Shown: piece after piece, positions 1 to 7,966 of the stretch | How positions within the stretch are numbered: the first letter of the stretch is position 1 | How the letters are laid out: each line of letters opens with the position of its first letter | Source of the DNA: Porogramme epimiltina | Lineage: Eukaryota > Basidiomycota > Agaricomycetes > Polyporales > Polyporaceae | Reading direction: 5' to 3' | Length of the DNA stretch: 11,485 nucleotides | Assembly (NCBI GenBank): GCA_900155495.1 | Contig: FTLJ01000315.1 | Coordinates: forward strand, 1-11,485 | Notes under the pieces: model-generated | Seen by the model: the letters and a program-made list of their open reading frames with translations, nothing else | Databases searched by the model: none | What the model was told of the DNA's origin: nothing | Made by a program: the position numbers and the translations under genes

Positions 1-1
1 A

Positions 2-2371
2 TCACTGATCGTCCGACGCGTCGACAACAACCAACCGCCCGTCATTCGTCGCAAGCGCTATCCGGTCTCCGCAAATGTCCCATCCCCCACGTACCTCCCA
101 TGGCGTATTGTTCGCAAACCTGTAAATGGACGGAAGCCATCGCACTCTGCGGCGCTCCCCGTCAGGCCCCACACGCCAAATCCATCCATCTGACTCCACG
201 CAGTAGCTCGAGCAACGCGAAGATCTAGAAGCGTCATTATCGGAATGCGGTGTCGCCTCGGAGATGCCTTCGTCTTGCGTGGGGGGCGAGTCGGGTGATG
301 GTGTGAGAGTGTACTCGTCATACGTAACAACAGCCCGACTATCTGCGGTGAAAGCAATGTGGTTCACTAGACTGCTTGAACCCTCAGTGCGGACGTTGAA
401 CTCGTGTAAAAGGCGGGGAGCGATCTTGTTTTTAATGGAACCTTGGATAGAGGCTGGTCGGGAGCTCGAGGGTGGACGAGGGGGAAAGAAGGCCCACAGA
501 GATGCCTTGCCTTTCTTGTTTGCTCCTACCATACGCATGTCGTCCAAGGAGACCGAGATGGAGCGGATCTCATGGGTATGGTTAATTTCCCACAAGAGGC
601 TGTTCGATGTGAGGTCGTAAAGGCGCACAGTGGGATATCCTTCGTCTCGGGAGAGTTGACGCTCTGGATAAGAGGGGTGCCGCAGTATTCTCTTCACCAT
701 TCGGCCGCGGTGCGACTCGGACCCCGAAACGGGACTGTCGTCCACTGATGAGAAGAAAATGTGGTCTGTCCTCGACGAGGTCGTGAGAGCCCAGACCTCG
801 CATTTCCCACGATACATCTCCGTCCCACGCCCCGTCTTGGCATCCCAACCCCGGACCGTGCCATCCAGCGAGCCCGAGATGAGCTGCCCAGAGTCCGGTG
901 CGAACACCGTCTGCACCACCACATCCTCGTGTCCGTGAAGCACCGAGGCGGAGTAGCTGTCTTCCCGGTCGTAGAGGACAATGGAGTGATCCTTCCGGCC
1001 CGAAAGCGCGAGCCGAGACCCGTCGGACGACCATGTCAATGCAACGATCTCGGGACGGAAAAGAGTAGTGTCCGGAGGCGCCGGCGCCATTGTTTCGACG
1101 ACCTTGGAAGTCGACACGTCCCACACCTGCACCGTCCCGTCCTCAAGCGCCGCAGCGAGCACGTCGTTGTCGTGTGGCGAGAACGCGACCGCGCACACCG
1201 CCCTATGCACCCCGTCGCTCGTGGCCGCCGCGTCGCCCGAGACCCCGGGGCGGCTCGCCTGCATCACGGCCGTGTCCCACGTGCGCGCCGTTCTGGAGTG
1301 GGAGGAGACGAGGTTTGCGCCGTCGGGGGAAAATCGCAGGTGGTTGATGAACTCCCCTCGAATCTGCTCGGATTCTCCGAGCGGCTCGCCGGTGGTGGGG
1401 TCCCAAAGACCAATTGAGGATCCGCCATCGATGTTGCACCCGACGGCGAGGAAGGAGCCGTGATGGGAGAAGTCGAGTGCATAAACGTCGCCCGGCATCT
1501 CCAGCCGCCTGAGGGGATCGGAACCCGAGGTGTCCGCGGCCCACAGAACGACCGCCTTGCCGCCTCCGCATGCGACGATTCTGTCGTCTGGAGAAATGGC
1601 GACGGCGTTGACCTGGAAGTCGTGTTGGAGGGTGCGAACGCGGGAGGTGTCCGGGAGGGACCAAATTCTGCACGTTTTGTCGTCGCTTCCGGAGAGCAAG
1701 AAGGACCCGTCGCGCGAGAATGCTACAGAATTGACGTTACCAGAATGCCCTTTGAGGGTGGCTGTCAGCTGGATCTCCGCAGATTCCATGTTCCATAGTT
1801 TGACTGTGTTGTCCCAGGAGGCTGAGGCGGCATAGTTCCCCTGATACGAGTAGGCCACGGACCAAATGGGGCTGGAATGAGGCTTCTGAGAGGAGAGACA
1901 GACACCTGTCCGAGCATCCAATAAGAGAAGCGCCCCATTGAACAATCCGGCGAGTAGATCCTTCCCATCAGGCGAGAACGCTATGCTGAGGACGTCAGTC
2001 TCTTCCTTGGACGAAAGGAGCTCCGCTCCTGTGCGAGCGTTCCAGAGTCGGATTGTCTGGTCGGCAGACGCAGTGGCCACGCGTTCACCATTAGGAGAAT
2101 AAGCAACGCAACCAATCCAGTCAGTATGGCCTTCCATGGTGGCGACATGCGCGATCCAACGGGTCGGTAGTCCTACGAGTACGGCGGTCTTCCCTCGAAT
2201 AGTAGGGGCGTAGACCCTGTGCAGGGCAGAGCTTGAGGGACAGAACGGAAGGCCAGATGTATACACTGCTGAGGCGGAGGTATTGATGACGGAGTAGCAA
2301 GAACCGATCATACGCTCGCAGTCGCTCAACAAGTCGACTGTGTCTGCTGGCGCCTCGACAGGCGAGACGGT
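2..2371 (-). other. WD40 double-propeller exon of the NLR
   Basis: This single exon encodes residues 828-1616 without interruption. After a linker (residues about 828-906, containing SASAVYTSGLPF, a typical pre-WD40 helix), I count about 14 repeats of the GH-(x)-FSPDG-(x)-S.D.T.R.WD type. The first is EGHTDWIGCVAYSPNGERVA at residue 907, and the last ends LVVVDAS at the C-terminus. Fourteen blades fit two seven-bladed propellers. The repeats differ clearly from one another, so this is an old, fixed array and not a recently amplified one. Two blades carry Ser/Pro-rich insertions (about residues 1370-1405 and 1514-1552). The closing motif DGWIWRVGP (1555-1563) followed by RVRWLP is common at the end of mushroom NLRs. 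Confidence 0.92.
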
Positions 2372-5204
2372 CTAGAGGGAGTCAAGGAAGCATAGGTGCG
2401 CTTCAGTGCTTGGCCACTACACTTGAGAACCGGCACGTACCGTCAGAGCGCGTCGGGCCACTTGCAGAATATCGACAGTGATATTGACGTCGCCGATGAG
2501 GCTAAGGCTTTCGAACCAATGTGGCAAGTGCTTGTTACAGACCGTCTTGAGGAGATCAAGGGTTTCTGTGTCAATTTCGGAGTCGTACAAATGGTGGGCC
2601 CAGTGGCGCAAAGCATACTGAACATGGGAGGGAAGGTGATCTCGGATGCGCATGGCAAGATCGGAAATATCCCTGTTGGAGAACGAAACCTGATCGGGGG
2701 GGATTTGACACACATTCCTGCGGAGCGCACGCGCCATCGTTTCCAAGCAGCGCTTTGCGAGCATGGTGTGGAACTGCCGAGGGTGAACCACGAGATCGGG
2801 CTTTGTGCATCTGTCAGAGTCAACGAGGAAGTCGGGGAACGAAGGATGGATGATCTGTATTCCACCGTCGCCGGACTGCGGCAGCGCTACGATGGAGGAG
2901 AGAGGCTCTAGGTATCCTGCCGTCGTTCCATCTTCCACTCCGAGGAGAGAGTCTAGGGCCAAGGGTGATAGCTGGTCACGCAGGAGCACAACAGACCCCA
3001 CAACGGTCTTCAGTTCTTCCACCATCTCCGGCTCTGCATCGTCTTGGATAACGTCGTTAAAGACATCACCGTAGAGTCCATAGAGATATGCTAGGGGCTC
3101 GTCTTTGTGCTTCCCCAGCATCTGAAGCACGATAGCCAGTCGTACCCGTGGGTTTCTTCTCTTCACGTCAGCGATGAATTTGAGAGCGGTCGCGAGGAAA
3201 ATGAAGAGTCCGTGTGCGAGGAAGACAAGTTGTTTCTTCTCGGTGTCGGTGGGCCATGATTGGGTTACGGAGTAGTCCTCCCTTATCGTCTTCAGTCGTT
3301 CTTCCACATATACGACCATGTCCCGCTCGACAATATCACTAGGAACCTCGTTGAGAGGGAAGAAGTGGGTGTTGTCAAGGAGGGATTTATAACGGAACCC
3401 CTTCACGATGCGAGTTTCGGGCCTACTAGTTATCAAGAACTTGAGGGGGTGGATGTAGGCGACGAATTGCGACAGCGCAACGAGAATGACAGACACCGCC
3501 TCGTCATCGTGGCATTCATCCAGTGCATCGATAATGACTACTTGGGGAAGGAGTGTGGCCTCTTTCATTGCTCTCAGAGGCTCGACGATGAGCTTCTCGA
3601 GCTGCTTGAGCGGCTGGGAGCGGTGGATGTCGGGATGAGCGGAAAGCGCCTTCATGACTTCGTTCGCGAACGCCGAATTTGATACGGAAAGCTGATGGGC
3701 GATCGTAGGAAAGATGCGAAGTACACCGCTACGACCGCCGACGCGGGCGCAGAAGAAGCTTGCCCCGAGTCTCCCCAAGCTGTCGCACCATGAGGCTATG
3801 GTCTGGGCGATGGTGGTCTTCCCTGAGCCCGCGAGGCCGTAGAACCACAGAAGTGCCAACTCCTTGCGAATCGAGAAGAGTGGGGAGGAGCCGGTCCTAC
3901 CTTGCACCAGTTCCCCAATTATCCAAGATTGTACTGCTGATAGGACCTCCTCCCTTGTGTCCGCCATACACCCGACCCGGCCGCTCTCGCCGTCATCGTA
4001 CCGCGCATCACTGACGTGGTTGAGCTCCTTGAGTGCTGGAACCCATTGTTAGTAGTCTTCGGAGAAAGCCAGCAGGAGGCTTGCCTGTGTTTCGTGTCTG
4101 CCTCTATTCCAAATGAAACAACACGTAAGAAGCTTGACACCGAAAAGAAAATCGTGAGGACAGACCTCGAGAGCGATCTGGCTACGGAGGGTCGACTCAA
4201 GCTAGCGACATGGTCGAGCGTGAGTCCAAATCCATAGCCTTTCATGTGTGTAAACATGACCCGCTGACATACCATGAGACGATCAACGAGCGAAGACAGC
4301 GCTTTGATATGTCCATCCAGCTCTCCGGCGATGTCTTCGACTTGAGCGACTTGTGCGACCCATCCTCGGCGATCCAAATCCTCTACAACCTTGGCAATGC
4401 GAGTTACCTCTCTGTTAAGGCGTTAGAATGGACATGGCTTCTCAGGAATGACGTAGTACCCTGTGAAGCGACCCAGTTGCTGAGAAATATCCGAAGAGCA
4501 GTCTTGCGCGTCCGGAAGATTATCAATCATTTGCATTAAGGGCCGAACACGTCCGTCGAACTTGCGGATCGTCTCTTTGTTTGCGCTATATTTCTGTCAA
4601 CAAACGCTGTCAGATTATACATCTGACTCGTTGGTCCCCTACTTACATTGTAGACTTCGACCGACGCTACCACCGTGCCTAATGCGGTTTGGAGGGGTGG
4701 CAGAGGAGTAGATGCCTTCTCCGCGATCTTGAGTATACTCAACAGCGCTCCCTTAGCTGACTTCTTAAAGTCTGGCCAGCCGTGATTCGGTGAAGCGGGA
4801 GGGCTGCTCAGTGTCGCAGAGGAGTTGGGGGAATCGACGGGAGCGTCTGCGGGGGCATCTGCGGGGACTGGCTTCTCGAGGACAGGATGCTTAGTCGATG
4901 GTCCCGGAGGCTCTGATGGCTCTGTGGAGTGGCTGCAAGATGGCTCGGGGTTCTGGATAGCGACAGGTGTCGGTTCGGGCGGGTGATCGGGGGAGGATCC
5001 ACTCGAGATTTGCGCAATCGATGTATTCTGTGGGAGGCCTTTCCTTGGCAGGCCCCGTCGACCAGTTAATTTACCCGAGCGAGAGCCTGGCTTTGTGGAA
5101 TCGTTGGACGTCCGTGGAGTGGAGCCCGAGGACAGCTGTTCGGAGTCCGACCCGCCGCCTAATTTGGTCTTCACTTTGTTCTTCAGCTTCCTGATGTGAC
5201 GCAT
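2..5204 (-). CDS. NACHT-WD40 NLR-type STAND receptor, seven exons, complete
   Basis: Seen: coding exons on the minus strand, in order, are 5204-4647, 4593-4460, 4411-4273, 4201-4166, 4103-4085, 4035-2441 and 2371-2. They total 4851 bases and stay in frame, giving 1616 residues plus TGA at 4-2. Introns are 53, 48, 71, 62, 49 and 69 bases; donors include GTAAGT, GTATGT and GTACGT, and branch sites CTAAC and TACTAAC are visible. The start is the first ATG of the open frame (MRHIRKLKNK, G at -3); no ATG lies upstream in frame. Residues 1-144 are Ser/Pro-rich and 145-310 helical. The NACHT domain follows, with Walker A GLAGSGKTT (362-370), Walker B VVIIDALDEC (461-470) and LITSRPE (about 496-502). 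WD40 repeats run from about 907 to the end. Known: fungal NACHT-WD40 proteins are STAND NTPases involved in non-self recognition and programmed cell death. Inferred: a cytosolic sensor whose propellers bind a ligand and whose NACHT drives oligomerisation. The ligand is unknown. The gene and domains are certain; the 36- and 19-base exons are the least certain part. Confidence 0.93.
2441..4035 (-). other. NACHT NTPase and winged-helix exon of the NLR
   Basis: One exon encodes residues 296-827. It opens with the linker NHVSDARYDDGESG...CMADTREEVL; 'DARYD' followed by 'GTRE/DTREE' is the usual lead-in to NACHT in mushroom NLRs. Walker A is GLAGSGKTTIAQTIASWC, followed by the FFCAR strand. Walker B is hydrophobic and ends in DALDEC, and LITSRPETRI is the sensor-1 strand. 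Farther on, LSPLALDSLLGV and IIHPSFPDFLVDSDRC match the winged-helix-like region that commonly precedes WD40 arrays in these proteins. The catalytic and binding residues I can identify are all intact, so the NTPase is probably functional. Start is the acceptor after TTCCAG at 4036; end is the GTACGT donor at 2440. Confidence 0.92.
4036..5204 (-). other. N-terminal part of the NLR: disordered leader plus HeLo/MLKL-like helical domain
   Basis: Residues 1-144 are low-complexity. A basic start (KLKNKVKTKL) is followed by Ser-, Pro- and Gly-rich sequence with a short Pro-Ala-Asp repeat (PADAPADAPVDSP). From about residue 145 the composition changes to amphipathic helix: KKSAKGALLSILKIAEKAS, then a Pro turn and LQTALGTVVASVEVYN. 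After the first intron come IRKFDGRVRPLMQMIDNL and further helices through WVAQVAQVEDIAGELDGHI to LESTLRSQIALE. A helix with a 'P.P' break, then a hydrophobic helix and a charged helix, is the pattern of MLKL/HeLo-like N-terminal bundles in fungal NLRs. The assignment is by pattern only; an unrelated helical adaptor domain is possible. Confidence 0.6.
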
Positions 5205-5352
5205 ATCGTGCGATAGGCTGGGGATGGAGAGGAACCAGGACAGAGAGCGGGAGAAAGTGGGAATTCGAGACGGTGGGCGTACTCCGTGGAGGCGGGGGAG
5301 GGATACCCTATACAAGGTTCACAGATAAAGCCACCGAGAGGCGTGGTGGCTC
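5205..5352 (-). promoter_or_regulatory. Probable core promoter / 5' UTR of the NLR gene
   Basis: No ATG occurs in frame above the NLR start in this stretch. A TATA-like GTATAG sits at 5313-5308, about 105 bases upstream of the ATG. Just beyond it is a 7-bp inverted repeat (AGCCACC at 5329-5335, GGTGGCT at 5345-5351, 9-base loop). Both are weak signals, and fungal promoters often lack a TATA box. No experimental start site can be inferred. Confidence 0.25.
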
Positions 5353-6230
5353 ATTAACGTGTGGTCTTGTGCAGGACGGTCACGGGATGGACGCAACCTG
5401 GCCCGGAAGACCCGGTGGACGGGCGTTATGAAGACGGAGACATCGTTGACGTGGGATGATAGAAGAGCTGGGGAGCGAACCTCGCGTGGAGCGAGGCTGT
5501 TGGACCCGCGGGCGACGTTTCGCCGGAGACGAAGGACTCGCGCTCGGATGATATTTCGAGAATAAAACCTGTATTATTATGCTATGATATACATGCCTGG
5601 GTTCTCGGTCAGACTCGATCTGCTCTTGCACAGCAGGAACGCACGTACCCATGAAGGATTCGAAGACATGCCGCGTGACCACCGCCCACATCCTTTTCCC
5701 ACGTATACCCGCAGATTTCTGGTGGAAACAAGGGCCGTCTGAACTCTGATAAACTCACATTCCGCCCTCCACGCACGACCCCGCTCCGTCATCCTTCGAG
5801 TTCCATGGCGAGTAACGCGACTTGTCGGTGAGACGGTGAGGTTCCTGGTATTGCAGCTTGATTCGACAACGTAGGCGAGCCGTTTGAAGTGGCTATATAC
5901 CCGATAGGCGAGATACGATGATAGGCACGCAGTGGGAGCGAGTATTGATCTTAAGCACTGGGACGGACAGACGCGACGTCCGCAGAGCTTCTGCTGCCCC
6001 GGGGAGATAGGCTTGATCAGGCAAGCAGGGAGGGAGATGTCACATGACGGAGGCGCATGCAGGAGCGCGTGGATTGCGGCTAGAGGCGCCAAGGCCATCG
6101 TCCCAGGTCAGTGGGTAGAGTCAGAGAATGATCACGGCGGTAGGGATGACATAGTCAGAGGTCCATATTGAGGCAGTCTATTTCCCTGCGATCTGCGGGG
6201 ACACGAAAATGACAGTGCCAAGATAAGGGG
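5353..6230. other. Non-coding or unresolved region upstream of the NLR gene
   Basis: Nothing recognisable is encoded here. A minus-strand open frame at 6098-5577 starts MALAPLAAIHALLHAPP, but it shows no domain, no sustained amphipathic or family pattern and no convincing splice context. A plus-strand open frame (5359-5565) is Arg-rich and ends directly at an AATAAA hexamer (5561-5566), which could be a polyadenylation signal for a plus-strand transcript. That is suggestive only. No tRNA, rRNA or mobile element was seen. Confidence 0.4.
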
Positions 6231-6657
6231 CTAGAAGGAGTTGGTGACAGGCTGTAGTCAACGGAAAGGAAGGCGCGTTCAGGCCGCGTGCACCGAGGGA
6301 CGTACCAGAGACGTCGGCGTAGCTGCAAGCCCCAGCAGCGCTCCGAGGAAGGAGAACTGCCCTCGTCGAACAGAGAGAAGGGCCGACGTCGAGCGGACCG
6401 TGGCCTGGCAGAACTTGATCAAAGCGTGCGGGCCGGCGGGCCATCCAGTTGGCGCAGGAGCCGAGGCGCATGCCAGGGGGCCCCCAGTAGAAGAGGAAGC
6501 AAGATGGCAGCGTGGCCCGGTCCGCGAGGGAGTGTGGGATCGAGAGCGAACTCAGAGCCGAAAAGAGTGTGAGCGGGAGAAGTCGACGTCTCGGACCCCG
6601 CGCGCTCCTGAGGGCGAGCGCGGCTGACAGCGTCGTGACCATCACGGATGATGTCAT
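6231..6657 (-). CDS. Candidate small hypothetical protein, three exons, 108 aa
   Basis: I do not recognise this protein. Seen: ATG at 6657 (A at -3) opens with a hydrophobic leader, MTSSVMVTTLSAALALRSAR. A possible intron (6596-6551, 46 bases, donor GTCCGA, acceptor CTGAG) leads to an open frame at 6550-6306. That frame contains GPHALIKFCQATVRSTSALL and a second hydrophobic segment, FSFLGALLGLAATPTSL. A GTACGT donor at 6305 and an acceptor at 6252 (TTGACTACAG, 54-base intron) add a short last exon, PVTNSF, then stop at 6233-6231. All phases agree. The N-terminal leader could be a mitochondrial or secretory signal and the second segment a membrane anchor. The first intron is weak, and GC-rich DNA easily gives such frames. 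A longer uninterrupted frame (6657-6178) is the alternative reading. Confidence 0.27.
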
Positions 6658-6854
6658 CTTGTCCTCGTCACGTCATCTCGGCCCCGGGTGACGAGAGTCA
6701 CGCATCCCCGCCGTAACGTCGTCCTCGCGCGGCGTGCCCGCTCACAGCGCTCTCCACCACGCCGACACCTCGCTATCCTTCCTCTATGCGTTATCTTGTC
6801 GACGTCATCCCCGAGTAGCATTCACAAATCGCCCCCCGACCAACTCTCCGAATC
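6658..6854. promoter_or_regulatory. Divergent spacer with several TGACG/CGTCA sites
   Basis: This 197-base spacer separates the candidate minus-strand start at 6657 from the candidate plus-strand start at 6855. It holds CGTCA at 6666-6670 and 6671-6675, TGACG at 6689-6693, and GACGTCAT at 6801-6808, the last matching seven of the eight CRE positions. TGACG is the core bound by fungal bZIP (ATF/CREB-type) regulators. The right half is pyrimidine-rich on the plus strand, as fungal promoters often are just above the start. The assignment depends on the flanking genes being real. Confidence 0.25.
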
Positions 6855-7536
6855 ATGCAAGCACCTCAATATTCGCCATCGCACGCTTCCCCGAGTCGCC
6901 ATTCAAACGGAACTTCATTGCGATAATACGAGATTCAGCTGTCTTTCCTACACGAAGACCTTCCGCATGTACCGTTAAATGCGTCCCCATGCATGGTGAG
7001 TGTCACTCTAGGTGCGCTTTTCGTTTCCATGTCCTGCGTGTTGATGAACGCAATGCTGATGCTGTATCTGACAGGACGCATACTCCAAGCATGGACGCAA
7101 GGTCTAACAAGGTCCTCGAAACGTGACACCACCGTGATGAGCTACTGTATCATAGCGCTGTGGTTATACTCTCGCCCAGCGGATGGTCGTGAGGGCTCGA
7201 CCTCAGGAATCGGTGCATATCCTCCATATCGTACGACAAGGCGTACTGGACCAAGTTCAATATAGCTTCCTCTAGTCATCGAAGGTTCCTCGGGCCCACC
7301 CCAAAGATTCCCGTCCACTCTTCGTGCAGTACGTCACTATCACTTCTACCACTGGGTCGCACTCAAACTTTCGCACTTCTATCAGTCGCAAGTTGTCTTC
7401 CTCACGGGAGAGGGGCCATATTGTTACTGAAAGAACTCATTGTTGCAGGTATCGCGTGGATCTCCAAGCATTCTACCTTCGAATAGCAACGCTGCGAGTC
7501 GTCGTGAAGGACCGGATGGTGCACTCTGGCTTGTAA
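6855..7536 (+). pseudogene. Gene-like stretch with in-frame stops, possible decayed gene
   Basis: I do not recognise the family. Seen: an ATG at 6855 (A at -3) opens a Ser/His-rich start (MQAPQYSPSHASPSRHSNG). A TAA at 6924-6926 interrupts it, yet the same frame then continues with protein-like sequence (YEIQLSFLHEDLPHVPLN) to a GTGAGT donor at 6996. An acceptor at 7074 (TCTGACAG, 79-base intron) continues in phase as DAYSKHGRK. The protein-like frame then shifts by one base and meets TGA twice, at about 7124 and at 7190-7192. It stays open with DLRNRCISSISYDKAYWTKF to a GTACGT donor at 7329. The acceptor at 7448 opens into RYRVDLQAFYLRIATLRVVV, ending TAA at 7536, but the phase does not fit the preceding exon. 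Either this is a relic gene, or chance open frames, or the sequence contains errors. Confidence 0.3.
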
Positions 7537-7660
7537 TGGAGAGCGAGAGTTGACTATCGGTGAGTTCGTACGTTAGCCCTACCACCTCACGCCCATCGTC
7601 GTGTCATCACACGATTCCCGTCCAAATTCCATCTTCGCTCCGTATTGCGGAAGGATTGAG

Positions 7661-7679
7661 CCAAAGCTTCTAGCTTTGG
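7661..7679. repeat. Short inverted repeat, 8-bp arms
   Basis: CCAAAGCT (7661-7668) pairs perfectly with AGCTTTGG (7672-7679) around a 3-base spacer. It could be a dimeric protein-binding site or chance; there is no gene start close by to give it a role. Confidence 0.5.
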
Positions 7680-7932
7680 GTGTAGATAGGACGTCGTCTA
7701 TGGGGGCTGCCTGTACTTTCTGGTAAGCCTTGGTTTTCGATGTGGGCTTCGGTTCCTGGGCTCATCGCAACTACATAGGCGTAATATTTCATCTCACCCA
7801 CCATTTTGCCAACTCAAAATCCATATACGGTCCCCGAAACTGCATATCTGCCTCGATACGGCGCAAATCTCGTTACCTGCACGTGAGGTGTCACTAACGT
7901 GGAACGCTATTGACGACCCCCCCACCCCGCGC

Positions 7933-7966
7933 CGAACCCCGAGCGATGCGTTACGCTCGGGGTTCG
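7933..7966. repeat. Perfect 13-bp hairpin with 8-base loop
   Basis: The arm CGAACCCCGAGCG (7933-7945) is exactly complementary to CGCTCGGGGTTCG (7954-7966), with the loop ATGCGTTA (7946-7953) between them. A run of seven C followed by ACCCC lies just upstream (about 7917-7928). The stem is GC-rich and would be stable in RNA or as extruded DNA. It resembles an intrinsic terminator stem, but fungal RNA polymerase II does not use these and no T-tract of useful length follows. I do not know its function. Confidence 0.8.

Noticed and set aside
264..1835. Several plus-strand and other-frame ORFs inside the WD40 exon
   Set aside because: They are antisense or shadow frames of a coding exon whose WD40 repeats are unambiguous.
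3919..4377. Open minus-strand frame crossing 3919-4377 read without splicing
   Set aside because: It leaves the NACHT frame and ends in a stop; splice sites at 4272, 4202, 4165, 4104, 4084 and 4036 restore the correct frame.
5577..6098. Minus-strand open frame of 173 codons
   Set aside because: It has a plausible ATG but no domain, helix pattern or splice context; composition alone can explain it.
6080..6175. tRNA-like A-box (CAGGTCAGTGGGTAGAG)
   Set aside because: No matching B-box, acceptor stem or anticodon arm can be drawn.
6178..6657. Uninterrupted 159-codon reading of the 6657 start
   Set aside because: It is less protein-like after about 20 codons than the spliced alternative. It remains possible and is mentioned there.
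7933..7966. Intrinsic transcription terminator
   Set aside because: The stem is right but no T-tract follows on either strand, and the DNA is fungal, where such terminators are not used by RNA polymerase II.
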